Shown here piece by piece: positions 35,363 to 43,613 of a stretch of 64,000 nucleotides of DNA. A program made the position numbers and the translations under genes. Within the stretch, counting starts at the first letter, position 1. Each line of letters begins with the position of its first letter. Location: NCBI RefSeq assembly GCF_033101155.1, contig NZ_JAWMPX010000025.1:1-64000 (forward strand). The letters are read 5' to 3'. The notes beneath the pieces are model-generated. The model was not told where the DNA came from. It was given only the letters and a program-made list of their open reading frames with translations, and did not search any database. This stretch comes from Tropicimonas sp033101155. GTDB taxonomy: Bacteria > Pseudomonadota > Alphaproteobacteria > Rhodobacterales > Rhodobacteraceae.

Positions 35363-36148
35363 ATGACCAAGCGCAGAACCGTTTTGACCCTCGCCGCTGC
35401 GGCCGGCACGCTTGCCCTTGCCGGCATCACCGCCACGACACCCGCTATCGCCGAAGAACTGGGGGCGCTGAAGGAGAAGGGCACGATCCGGATCGCCATG
35501 TCAGGCGCCTACCCGCCCTTCAACTTCGTCAATGACAAGAACGAGGTTGTCGGTTTCGATCCGGCCATCGGCACCGAGATCGCCAAGCGGATGGGGCTGG
35601 AGACCGAGATTGTCACCACCGCCTGGGACGGCATCATCGGCGGGCTTCTGGCCAACAAGTATGACGCCATTGTCGGCTCGATGACGATCACCGAGGAGCG
35701 CGACGAGGTGGTCGATTTCGTCGGTCCCTATTACACCACCAAGCGGGCGATCTTCACCAAGCCGGGTTCCGAATTCACCTCCGTCAGCCAGCTTGGCGAC
35801 GCCAAGGTCGGCGTGACCCTTGGCGAGACGCATGAGGAATGGGCCAGCGCGCAGGGGTATGACATCAACACCTACAAGGGCCTGCCCGAGCTGCTACTGG
35901 AGTTGGAGAATGGCCGCGTCGACGTGATCGTCAACGACTCCATCGCCGCGATCCTGGCGATGACCGAGAAGGGGCAGGAATTCGCCATCATCGAGGACCT
36001 GGAGACCGAGGCCTTCGGCGCCGGCATCGCGATCCGCGAAGGCAACCCCGAGCTGGCCGCGGCCATGCAGGAAGCGCTCGACGCGATGATGGATGACGGC
36101 ACCTATGTCGAGATCGCCGAAAAGTGGATCGGCGCCGATATCCGCTGA
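35363..36148 (+). CDS. Polar amino-acid type ABC transporter, solute-binding protein
   Basis: This 261-residue SBP_bac_3 family protein has a signal peptide (about 1-28, MTKRRTVLTLAAAAGTLALAG). The substrate pocket strand is GTIRIAMSGAYPPFNFVNDKNEVVGFDPAIGTEIAKRM, with the lobe-linking TAWDGIIGGLLANKYDAIVGSMTITEER and VDFVGPYY. This family binds amino acids and related cationic or polar compounds in the periplasm. The start at 35363 follows CAGGAGAG. It is the first gene of a ten-gene-plus operon including two permeases and an ATPase and, unusually, an amidohydrolase gene between binding protein and permeases. Specificity is unknown. A beta-amino acid such as beta-lysine is proposed from the downstream enzymes. 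Confidence 0.93.
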   Translation: MTKRRTVLTLAAAAGTLALAGITATTPAIAEELGALKEKGTIRIAMSGAYPPFNFVNDKNEVVGFDPAIGTEIAKRMGLETEIVTTAWDGIIGGLLANKYDAIVGSMTITEERDEVVDFVGPYYTTKRAIFTKPGSEFTSVSQLGDAKVGVTLGETHEEWASAQGYDINTYKGLPELLLELENGRVDVIVNDSIAAILAMTEKGQEFAIIEDLETEAFGAGIAIREGNPELAAAMQEALDAMMDDGTYVEIAEKWIGADIR

Positions 36149-36205
36149 TCCAAACGGCCCGCCGGCGCCTGCTGGCGGGCCACCACTCCGAGACGCGAGG
36201 CCGGG

Positions 36206-36997
36206 ATGAGCGCCGAATACGGCAAGCAGACATGGGAAGAGATACGCGACGCGGACAAGGATCGCGTCGTGATTCTCAATGTCTCGGCCACGGAAGATCA
36301 CGGGCCGCATATGCCACTCGACACCGATACCGTGCTGGGCATGGCGGTCGCGAATGGCGTCGCCGGGCTGGCCCCGGAGGAGGTTTTCGTGATGCCGGCG
36401 GTTCCATATGGCTTCAACGAGCATCACAAGGATTTCCCGGGCGTGATCTGGATCCAGCCCGAGACCCTGCTCGCCTTTGTCACCGACATCACAAAATCGC
36501 TCGCTCATCACGGCTTTCGCCGAATCCTGCTGCTCAACTCGCATGGCTCCAACCACCCGGTGCTGGATCTCGCCGCGCGCAAGACGGTGATCGAGACCGG
36601 CGTGATCTGTGTCTCGGCCTCCTACTGGAACCTCTGCGCCGATCGGATCAACGCCCATCGCAAATCCGAGATCGGCGGTATCGCCCATGCGGGCGAGTTC
36701 GAAGCGGCCATGTATGCCCATCTCCACCCGGAGTTGGTGCATCTCGAAAAAGCGACGGAGCAGAACCTGCACGACCCCGACAGCCGTTTCTTCAACCTCG
36801 ACCTTGCGCGCGGCGGCGGCAAGGCGATGCTGATGCGCTGGTGGTCCGAGGTCTCGCCCGATGGCACGATGGGCGACCCGACCGTGGCGGACCCGGAGAC
36901 CGGCGCCAAATTCCTGCAAGCCGCCATCGAGGAGACGCTGGCATTGGTGCGCGAGATCCGCGCCCTGCCCATCCTCGACCGCACAGATCATCACTAG
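36206..36997 (+). CDS. Creatininase-family amidohydrolase
   Basis: This 263-residue metal-dependent hydrolase belongs to the creatininase/MftE superfamily. Metal ligands are visible as ATEDHGPHMPLDTDT (Glu, His and Asp, about 29-43), a His in NSHGSNHP (about 112-119) and Glu in GIAHAGEFEAAMY (about 160-172). Creatininases open the lactam ring of creatinine, and relatives cleave other cyclic or peptide-like amides. Its place between the binding protein and permease genes suggests it prepares the imported compound (ring opening or amide cleavage) before the aminotransferase step. Spacing is 57 bases from the upstream gene and 9 from the next. Substrate unknown. It may instead be a formamide-type or peptide hydrolase. 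Confidence 0.85.
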   Translation: MSAEYGKQTWEEIRDADKDRVVILNVSATEDHGPHMPLDTDTVLGMAVANGVAGLAPEEVFVMPAVPYGFNEHHKDFPGVIWIQPETLLAFVTDITKSLAHHGFRRILLLNSHGSNHPVLDLAARKTVIETGVICVSASYWNLCADRINAHRKSEIGGIAHAGEFEAAMYAHLHPELVHLEKATEQNLHDPDSRFFNLDLARGGGKAMLMRWWSEVSPDGTMGDPTVADPETGAKFLQAAIEETLALVREIRALPILDRTDHH

Positions 36998-37006
36998 GGG
37001 GCACGG

Positions 37007-37657
37007 ATGCTGGATCTCGACCTCATGCTGCGGATCTATCCGTTCTTTCTTCAGGCCGCCTGGGTGACGATCCAGTTGTCGATCCTGACGACGATCCTCG
37101 GTTTGATCTGCGGCTCGCTCGGGGCGGCGGCGCGGCTGTCGCGCCACGGCTATCTGCGCATGATCGGCGCGACCTATGTGAGCCTGTTTCGCGGCACCCC
37201 GGCGCTGATCCAGCTCTTCCTGCTCTATTTCGGCGGACCGCAGGTCGGCATCCAGCTTGACGCGTTCGAGGCTGGCGTGATCGGGCTCGGCGTCAATATC
37301 GGCGCCTATATGACCGAGACCATGCGCGGCTCCATCATCGCCATCGACAAGGGCCAGGCCGAGGCCGCGCGCACGCTCGGGCTGTCGAGCTACCAGGCTT
37401 TTCGCAACGTCGTGCTGCCGCAGGCGCTGCGGCTGATGATCCGCCCGCTCGGCGTCAATATCAACGCGCTGATCAAGGGCACGGCGCTGGTCGCCGCGAT
37501 CTCCGTCGTGGAGCTGACCTATACCGCGCAGCGCTATATCGGCTCGACCTACAAGCCCTTCGAGATGTTCCTGCTCTCGGGGCTGCTCTACATGGTCATC
37601 ATCTACGTGGTGGGCAAGGGCATCTCCTATCTCGACCGGAAGGTGCGCCTGACATGA
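37007..37657 (+). CDS. Amino-acid ABC transporter permease (HisQ/GltJ type)
   Basis: This 216-residue inner-membrane permease has five predicted helices and the cytoplasmic EAA loop GQAEAARTLGLSSYQAFRNVVLPQALRLMIRPLGV (about 123-157), which contacts the ATPase. The MTETMRGSIIAIDKG segment before it is typical of HisQ/GlnP-type permeases (3TM-MSS family). It pairs with the next gene to form a heterodimeric channel. Nine bases after the amidohydrolase stop and a good site (GGGGG) precede ATG 37007. Direction is import, inferred from the binding protein upstream. Confidence 0.94.
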   Translation: MLDLDLMLRIYPFFLQAAWVTIQLSILTTILGLICGSLGAAARLSRHGYLRMIGATYVSLFRGTPALIQLFLLYFGGPQVGIQLDAFEAGVIGLGVNIGAYMTETMRGSIIAIDKGQAEAARTLGLSSYQAFRNVVLPQALRLMIRPLGVNINALIKGTALVAAISVVELTYTAQRYIGSTYKPFEMFLLSGLLYMVIIYVVGKGISYLDRKVRLT

Positions 37658-37684
37658 CCCCGATCCCGCTGAAAGGAGCCCGCC

Positions 37685-38341
37685 ATGGGGCTTGATTTCT
37701 CCGTTGTTCCCGGCTGGATGGACACGATCCTGCTCGGCGTGGTCTGGACCATCGCCATCACCGTTTCCGCCGCGGCCCTGAGCTTCGTCGGGGGCATCCT
37801 GCTCGCCGTGATCGCGCTCTACGCACCCTGGATCATTCGCCAGCCCTTCCGCCTCTTCGCCTGGCTCTTCATGGGCACGCCGCTGCTGCTGCAGCTCTTC
37901 CTGATCTATTTCGGCCTGATCCAGATCGGCATCGACCTGCCGGCCTTCGTCGCCGGGGTCGTGGGGCTGGGGCTGCATTTCGCGGTCTACAATTCCGAGC
38001 TGATCCAGACCGCGATCATCGCCGTGGATCAAGGCCAGATGGAAGCCGCCCGCACGCTCGGCCTCTCGCGCACCCAGGCGCTGCGCAAGGTCGTCGTCCC
38101 GCAAGCCGTGCGCGACGTGATCCCGCCCATCGGCAACAACATGATCGCTCTTTTGAAAGATTCCGCGCTGGTCTCGGTGATCGGCGTCACGGAGCTGACG
38201 CTCTCGGCCCAGCTCGCCATCGGCCGCACCTACCGGCCCTTCGAATTCTACCTCGTGGCCGCCGTCTGCTACTACGTCATCAATCTCGGGATGGAAGCCG
38301 TCCTGCGCCGCATCGAGCGCCGCATCGCGCTCTCCCGCTAA
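37685..38341 (+). CDS. Amino-acid ABC transporter permease, second subunit (HisM type)
   Basis: This 218-residue permease is related to the preceding gene, with the EAA loop GQMEAARTLGLSRTQALRKVVVPQAVRDVIPPIGN (about 118-152) and five predicted helices. The two subunits form the translocation pore. The start at 37685 follows GAAAGGAG, 27 bases after the upstream stop. The ATPase gene follows 15 bases after its stop. Confidence 0.94.
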   Translation: MGLDFSVVPGWMDTILLGVVWTIAITVSAAALSFVGGILLAVIALYAPWIIRQPFRLFAWLFMGTPLLLQLFLIYFGLIQIGIDLPAFVAGVVGLGLHFAVYNSELIQTAIIAVDQGQMEAARTLGLSRTQALRKVVVPQAVRDVIPPIGNNMIALLKDSALVSVIGVTELTLSAQLAIGRTYRPFEFYLVAAVCYYVINLGMEAVLRRIERRIALSR

Positions 38342-38356
38342 CCCTGCGAGGCCCGC

Positions 38357-39127
38357 ATGTCCGACACGCCGCATTTTGTCGAAGTTCGCAACGCCCGGAA
38401 ATCCTATGGCTATATCGAGGTGTTGAAAGACATCAGCCTCTCCGTGGATCGCGGCCAGATCGTCGCCATCATCGGCCCCTCCGGCTCCGGCAAGTCGACG
38501 CTCCTGCGCGCCATCAACGACCTTGATCCGCTCACAGGCGGCGAGGTGTTTCTTGAGGGTGTGCAGGTCAACAAGACCCTGTCGCATCGGCAATATGAGA
38601 AACATATCAACGAGATGCGCGAGCATATCGGGATGGTGTTCCAGCATTTCAACCTCTTCCCGCATCTGACCGTGCGGGAAAACGTGACCATGGCGCCGAA
38701 GCTGCTGAAGGGCATCTCCAAGGCTGAGGCCGACACTCTGGCCGAGGAACAGCTCGCCCATGTCGGGTTGCTCGACCGCATCGACTATTACCCCTCGCGC
38801 CTCTCCGGCGGGCAGAAACAACGCTGCGCCATTGCCCGCGCGCTGGCGATGAAGCCCAAGCTGATGCTTTTCGACGAGGCCACTTCGGCGCTGGACCCGG
38901 AGCTGGTCGAAGAGGTGAACCTGGTGATGAAGAAGCTCGCCGAGGAGCATATGACCATGATCATCGTCACCCATGAGATGGATTTCGCGGCCTCGGTCTG
39001 CGATCGGGTGCTGTTCATGGATCAGGGCTACGTGGTCGAGGAAGGCCCGCCCGAGGTGGTCTTCAGGAACCCGAAAGAAGCCCGCACCCGCGAATTCCTG
39101 CGCAAACATCTCGGAGACGCGACGTGA
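38357..39127 (+). CDS. Amino-acid ABC transporter ATP-binding protein (GlnQ type)
   Basis: This 256-residue ATPase has Walker A GPSGSGKST (about 40-48), Q-loop HFNLFPHLT (about 97-105), signature LSGGQKQRCAIARAL (about 150-164), Walker B LMLFDEATSALD (about 172-183) and switch His in IVTHEMDF (about 205-212). It is a GlnQ/HisP-type subunit that powers the two permeases. The following aminotransferase gene overlaps its stop by four bases (GTGA), so transport and catabolic genes are in one operon. Confidence 0.95.
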   Translation: MSDTPHFVEVRNARKSYGYIEVLKDISLSVDRGQIVAIIGPSGSGKSTLLRAINDLDPLTGGEVFLEGVQVNKTLSHRQYEKHINEMREHIGMVFQHFNLFPHLTVRENVTMAPKLLKGISKAEADTLAEEQLAHVGLLDRIDYYPSRLSGGQKQRCAIARALAMKPKLMLFDEATSALDPELVEEVNLVMKKLAEEHMTMIIVTHEMDFAASVCDRVLFMDQGYVVEEGPPEVVFRNPKEARTREFLRKHLGDAT

Positions 39128-40476
39128 CCGACGCCCCCTCCCATCTCTTCTACCAGTCCCGGACCCCGCGCCCCTTCCTTGACCATGGTGAGGGGATCTA
39201 TCTCTTCGACGAGACCGGCAAGCGCTATATCGACGGCTCTTCGGGGGCGATGGTCTCCAATATCGGCCATTCCAACCCGCGCGTGCTCGCCGCGATGAAG
39301 GCCCAGATGGACCGCGCGACCTTCGGCTACCGGCTGCATTTTCGCACTGAAGCCTCCGAAGCGCTGGCAACGAAAACCGTCTCGATGATGCCCGAGGGGC
39401 TGGACCGGGTCTTCTTCGTCTCCGGCGGCTCGGAGGCCGTCGAAAGTGCGATGAAGCTCGCCCGGCAATATGCGATCACCCAAGGGCAACAGAGCCGCTG
39501 GAAGGTGATCTCGCGCTTTCCATCCTATCACGGCTGCACGCTTGGGGCGCTGGACCTGACCGGCTATGACCCGCTTGCCCGCCCCTTCGATCCGATGATG
39601 CGCGGCATGCCGAAAGTGCCGGCGCCCGCGACCTATCTCGACCGGGACAACCTCTCCGAAGAGCAGCGCGGGCTGAAATACGCCGAGATGCTGCGCGACA
39701 AGATCCTCGCCGAGGGGCCGGAAACTGTGCTGGCCTTCATCATGGAGCCTGTTGGTGGCGCGTCCACCGGCGCGCTGGTCGCCCCGGACAGCTACTATGG
39801 TCGTGTTCGCGAGATCTGCGACGAGTTCGGCATCCTGCTGATCTATGACGAGGTGATGACCGGCGCCGGGCGGACGGGCCGCTTTCTCGCTGCCGAGCAC
39901 TGGGGCATCACGCCCGATATCGTCGCGCTCTCCAAGGGCTTCGGCGCGGGCTATGCGCCGCTCGGCGCCATGGTCGCGCCCGCGCGGCTGGTCGATCCGA
40001 TCCTCGATGCGGGCGGCTTCCTGCATGGCTTCACCTATGCCGGAAACCCGCTGGCCTGTTCCGCCGGGCTAGCCGTTCTGGAAGAGATCCAGACGCAGGG
40101 GCTTATCGCCAATGCAGCCGCCATGGGCGCGGTCGTGATGGACAGGCTCACCGGCCTGATGGAGCGCTATCCCTTCATCGGCGATGTGCGCGGCAAGGGG
40201 CTGCTGACCGCTTTCGAATTTGTCTCCGACCGCGAGACGATGGAACCGCTCCCGGTAGAGCTGAACGCCCATAACCGGCTGGTCGAACTGGCCTATGAGC
40301 GCGGGTTGATTACCTATTCGCGGCGCACGCGCGGCGGGGTTGCGGGTGATCACTTCCTGATCGCCCCGCCGCTGATCATCACCGAGCGCCAGATCGGTGA
40401 GATGATGGAGATCCTGACCGACAGTCTCGACGCCTTCGCCGCCGAGGCCGGGCTTGAGACGGGAGTGGCCGCATGA
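39124..40476 (+). CDS. Class III (omega-type) aminotransferase
   Basis: This 450-residue PLP enzyme of class III aminotransferases (beta-alanine/GABA/ornithine type) converts terminal or beta-amino groups to carbonyls with an amino acceptor. The PLP lysine is in VALSKGFGAGYAPLG (about 274), the PLP-binding Asp in LLIYDEVMTGAGRTG (about 243) and the phosphate-binding SGGSEAVESAM near 100-110. Family members act on beta-amino or omega-amino acids, and here the product would be a 3-oxoacid for the CoA-transferase genes downstream. The GTG start at 39124 overlaps the ATPase gene, and its stop overlaps the GNAT gene (ATGA), so expression is coupled. The exact substrate is inferred, with beta-lysine as the leading guess (N6-acetylated). 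Confidence 0.9.
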   Translation: MTDAPSHLFYQSRTPRPFLDHGEGIYLFDETGKRYIDGSSGAMVSNIGHSNPRVLAAMKAQMDRATFGYRLHFRTEASEALATKTVSMMPEGLDRVFFVSGGSEAVESAMKLARQYAITQGQQSRWKVISRFPSYHGCTLGALDLTGYDPLARPFDPMMRGMPKVPAPATYLDRDNLSEEQRGLKYAEMLRDKILAEGPETVLAFIMEPVGGASTGALVAPDSYYGRVREICDEFGILLIYDEVMTGAGRTGRFLAAEHWGITPDIVALSKGFGAGYAPLGAMVAPARLVDPILDAGGFLHGFTYAGNPLACSAGLAVLEEIQTQGLIANAAAMGAVVMDRLTGLMERYPFIGDVRGKGLLTAFEFVSDRETMEPLPVELNAHNRLVELAYERGLITYSRRTRGGVAGDHFLIAPPLIITERQIGEMMEILTDSLDAFAAEAGLETGVAA

Positions 40477-40970
40477 CAATCCGCAGCGCCACAGCCACCG
40501 ATGCCGAGGCCATCACCGGGATGCTGCGCCGGCTGGCCGAAGAAACCGGCGACGGCGCGCGTTTCGCCTCTACGCCCGAAGCGATCCGAACCCATGGCTT
40601 CGCGGACGCCCCGCTCTTCGAGACGTTGCTCGCGGAACGGCAGGGCACCGCTGCCGGCATGGCCCTGTTCTTCCCCCATTTCTCGACGACGCTCGGCGCC
40701 CCGGGCGTCTATGTGCAGGATCTCTGGGTTGCGCCCGAGGCGCGCGGCATCGGCATCGGCGCCGCCCTTCTCGCCGCCGTGGCCCGCCGCGCGACAATCG
40801 AATGGGGCGCAGCCTATCTGGCCCTCAGTCGCCACGTCCACAATGACGGCGCCGCCGCCTTCTACGCCCGGCTCGGCTTCGCAACCCAGAACGATCTCAT
40901 GCACATGTACCTGGCCGGCGATGGCTTCTCTCAGCTTGCCACGCCCCCGACCGCCGAGGCCGCCCCATGA
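40473..40970 (+). CDS. GNAT-family N-acetyltransferase
   Basis: This 165-residue acetyl-CoA-dependent transferase has the GNAT fold. Acetyl-CoA binding motif A is VAPEARGIGIGAALLAAVARRA (about 89-110, with RGIGIG), and the later strand/helix ALSRHVHNDGAAAFYARLGF is motif B. It is related to diamine-type and puromycin-type acetyltransferases. In this operon, with an aminotransferase and a deacylase, it likely protects a terminal amino group by acetylation, as in beta-lysine breakdown (beta-lysine N6-acetyltransferase). It overlaps by four bases with both neighbouring genes. Substrate unproven. Confidence 0.85.
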   Translation: MTIRSATATDAEAITGMLRRLAEETGDGARFASTPEAIRTHGFADAPLFETLLAERQGTAAGMALFFPHFSTTLGAPGVYVQDLWVAPEARGIGIGAALLAAVARRATIEWGAAYLALSRHVHNDGAAAFYARLGFATQNDLMHMYLAGDGFSQLATPPTAEAAP

Positions 40971-41659
40971 AGCTCCCTGACAAGACCACAACGCTCGAAG
41001 CGGCCGTCGCCCGGATTCCTCACGGTGCCACCGTGATGCTGGGCGGGTTTGGTGTCCCCGGTACGCCATTCACGCTGATCCAGGAGCTCCTCCGGCAGGG
41101 CCAGCGCGGGCTGACGCTGATCAAGAACGATGCCAACGAGACCGGCATGGGCGTCGATCATCTGCTTGCCGCCGGGCAGGTGGCACGGCTGATCACCACC
41201 CATATCGGCCTCAACGCCCACGCGATCGAACTGATGAACAGCGGCAGGATCGACGTCGAGTTCTGCGCCCAGGGCATTCTCGCGGAACGCATCCGCGCTG
41301 GCGGGGCGGGGCTTGGCGCGATCCTCACGGATATCGCTGCCGAGACGGAACTGGCCGCCCACAAGCAACGCGTCGAGATCGATGGCAAAAGCCTTGTCGT
41401 GGAGACCGCCCTGCGCGCCGATGTGGCGCTGATCCACGCAAACAGTACGGATCCGTTCGGCAATCTCGACTACGTGGCCACGGCGCGCAATTTCAACCCG
41501 CTGATGGCCATGGCCGCCGAGCGGGTGATCGTCGAAGCCGAGCGCCTGCTTCCCTTCGGCACGCTGGCCGCCGATGACGTCCACACGCCCGGTCCCTTTG
41601 TCGATCACGTGGTCGAACTGGGCGCGCTCAGCGAGGAATATGCCATTGTCCGACGCTAG
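40967..41659 (+). CDS. 3-oxoacid CoA-transferase, subunit A
   Basis: This 230-residue alpha subunit belongs to a family I CoA-transferase (AtoD/ScoA/PcaI type). The N-terminal glycine loop ATVMLGGFGVPGTPFTLI (about 20-37) is the CoA-binding fold, followed by GLTLIKNDA. With the B subunit it transfers CoA from succinyl- or acetyl-CoA onto a 3-oxoacid. The ATG at 40967 overlaps the GNAT stop (ATGA), and the B subunit starts inside it (20 base overlap). The thiolase at the operon end is the expected next step. Confidence 0.92.
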   Translation: MKLPDKTTTLEAAVARIPHGATVMLGGFGVPGTPFTLIQELLRQGQRGLTLIKNDANETGMGVDHLLAAGQVARLITTHIGLNAHAIELMNSGRIDVEFCAQGILAERIRAGGAGLGAILTDIAAETELAAHKQRVEIDGKSLVVETALRADVALIHANSTDPFGNLDYVATARNFNPLMAMAAERVIVEAERLLPFGTLAADDVHTPGPFVDHVVELGALSEEYAIVRR

Positions 41660-42299
41660 ACAGAGGATGGTGGCCCGCGCCGCCGCCGAGATCACCCCCG
41701 GCATGGTGGTCAATCTCGGCATCGGGTTGCCGACAAAGGTCGTGAACCATCTGGACGCCGATTTCCCGGTCTGCCTGCATACCGAAAACGGCCTCTCGGG
41801 GATCGGACCGACCCTGTCGCCGGAGCAGGCCGACCGGAACCTGATCGACGCGGGCGGCGCCTATGTCTCGACCTTGCCCGGCTCGGCCTTTTTCGACAGC
41901 GCGGTGAGCTTCGCGCTCGTGCGCTCGGGCCGGCTGGACCTGACCATGCTGGGCGCCTTCGAGGTCTCGCAAGCGGGCGACCTTGCGAATTGGAAGATCC
42001 CCGGAAAGTTCTCGCCCGGTGCAGGCGGCGGCATCGAGCTGGCGCAGAAGGCGCGCCGGGTTGTCGTGCTGACCACCCAGACAGACCGCGCTGGCAATCC
42101 CAAACTCAAGGCGGAGTGCACCCTTCCGATCACGGCGCGCGGCTGCGTTGCCCGGATCTTCACCGACATGGCCGTCATCGACGTAACCCCCGAGGGGTTT
42201 GCCCTGTGCGAGCGCGCCGAGGGCGTCGCTGCGGCCGAGATCGCCGAGGCGACCGGCGCCCCGCTGGCCCTTCCCGCTGGCGATATTCCGACATTCTGA
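41640..42299 (+). CDS. 3-oxoacid CoA-transferase, subunit B
   Basis: This 219-residue beta subunit (AtoA/ScoB/PcaJ type) carries the catalytic glutamate in HTENGLSGIGP (about 48-58), the family ENG motif. VVNLGIGLPTKV, GGGIELAQKARRVVVLTTQ and KAECTLPIT are the other landmarks. It forms the heterodimer or tetramer with subunit A. ATG at 41640 (MPLSDARQRMVARAAAEITPG) gives the standard N-terminus. The next gene starts 10 bases after its stop. Together they activate a 3-oxoacid made by the aminotransferase. Confidence 0.92.
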   Translation: MPLSDARQRMVARAAAEITPGMVVNLGIGLPTKVVNHLDADFPVCLHTENGLSGIGPTLSPEQADRNLIDAGGAYVSTLPGSAFFDSAVSFALVRSGRLDLTMLGAFEVSQAGDLANWKIPGKFSPGAGGGIELAQKARRVVVLTTQTDRAGNPKLKAECTLPITARGCVARIFTDMAVIDVTPEGFALCERAEGVAAAEIAEATGAPLALPAGDIPTF

Positions 42300-42309
42300 G
42301 GAGGCCCGG

Positions 42310-43602
42310 ATGGATCCGACCCTGCAAACCCGCCTGCTCGATGCCGTCGATGCGGGCTTTGATACCCAGACGGCGTTTCTCGCCGAACTGGTCGCCCATC
42401 CCTCCACGCGCGGCAAGGAGCAAAGCGCGCAGGATTTCATGGCCAGCGAGCTTTATGCGCGCGGATACGAGCTCGACCGCTGGCAAATCGATATCGACGA
42501 GATCAAGAGTTTGCCCGGTTTTTCGCCCGTGCTCGCCCCCTATGAGGATGCGGTAAATGTCGTGGGCAGCCATCGCAGCCGTTCGAAAATGGGCCGCTCG
42601 TTGATTCTCAACGGCCATATCGACGTGGTGCCCGAAGGCCCGCTCGACATGTGGGACAGCCCGCCCTTCGTTCCGCGCATCGCCGATGGCTGGATGTATG
42701 GGCGCGGCGCGGGAGACATGAAGGCGGGGCTGGCCTCGAATCTCTTCGCGCTGGACGCGCTGCGCGCCTGTGGGTTGCAGCCAGCGGCGGATGTCTTCTT
42801 CCAATCCGTGGTCGAGGAGGAATGCACCGGCAATGGCGCGCTGGCCTGTCTCGCGCGCGGCTACAAGGCCGATGCCGCACTGATCCCGGAGCCCTTTGCC
42901 GAGAGCCTTGTCACGGCCCAACTCGGGGTGATCTGGTTTCAGGTCCATCTCAAGGGGCTGCCGACCCATGTTGCCTATGCCGGCTCAGGTTCCAACGCCA
43001 TTGAGGCCGCCATCCCGCTCATCGCCGCGTTGCACGAGATGGAGACGCGTTGGAACCTGCCCGATCAGCGCCCCGCCGACTACGCCCATATGGACCACGC
43101 GCTGAACCTCAATATCGGCAAGATCCAAGGGGGCGACTGGACCAGCTCCGTGCCGGCCTGGTGCGTCTTTGACGTGCGCATGGCGATCTTTCCGGGCCAG
43201 AGCATCAAGGCCGCGAAGGCGGAGATCGAGGCGGTTCTGCTGGACGCGGCGCGCGAAAACGCTTTTCTGAAGAATGCCTTGCCGGAGATCGTCTATCACG
43301 GCTTCCATGCCGAGGGTTACGCGCTCTCGGTCGACCAAAGCGCTTGCGCCGCGCAAGCCGTCGGTGCGCTCGACGCCGCCCATGGCGCGGTGACGGGCGA
43401 GACGCTCGACCGCGCGGCGATCACCGCGACCACGGATGCGCGCTTCTTCGGCCTCTATGCCGACACCCCGGCGCTCGTCTACGGCCCCCGCGCCGAGGCG
43501 ATACACGGCTTCAACGAGCGCGTGGAGCTGGAAAGTATGCGCCGGGTCACCAAGGCCACGGCGCTGTTCATCGCCGACTGGTGCGGCGTCGAAGAAACCT
43601 GA
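42310..43602 (+). CDS. M20-family deacylase (ArgE/DapE type)
   Basis: This 430-residue zinc-dependent hydrolase of the M20 family removes N-acyl groups from amino acids. Metal ligands are His in ILNGHIDVVPEG (about 103), Asp in GRGAGDMKAG (about 136), the EE pair in SVVEEECTGNG (about 170, catalytic base Glu first), Glu in PEPFAES (about 196) and His in AIHGFNE (about 400). The start at 42310 (MDPTLQTRLLDAV) follows GAGG. With the GNAT acetyltransferase in the same operon, a deacetylation step such as 4-acetamidobutyrate > 4-aminobutyrate is plausible. It could instead be a peptidase or carbamoylase; the fold alone does not decide. Confidence 0.88.
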   Translation: MDPTLQTRLLDAVDAGFDTQTAFLAELVAHPSTRGKEQSAQDFMASELYARGYELDRWQIDIDEIKSLPGFSPVLAPYEDAVNVVGSHRSRSKMGRSLILNGHIDVVPEGPLDMWDSPPFVPRIADGWMYGRGAGDMKAGLASNLFALDALRACGLQPAADVFFQSVVEEECTGNGALACLARGYKADAALIPEPFAESLVTAQLGVIWFQVHLKGLPTHVAYAGSGSNAIEAAIPLIAALHEMETRWNLPDQRPADYAHMDHALNLNIGKIQGGDWTSSVPAWCVFDVRMAIFPGQSIKAAKAEIEAVLLDAARENAFLKNALPEIVYHGFHAEGYALSVDQSACAAQAVGALDAAHGAVTGETLDRAAITATTDARFFGLYADTPALVYGPRAEAIHGFNERVELESMRRVTKATALFIADWCGVEET

Positions 43603-43613
43603 TCGGACATCCC

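Noticed and set aside
35894..39370. Open frame of 1,158 codons on the minus strand across the ABC transporter genes
   Set aside because: It spans several well-supported genes of the other strand and its residues are a mirror of their codons. No family signature.
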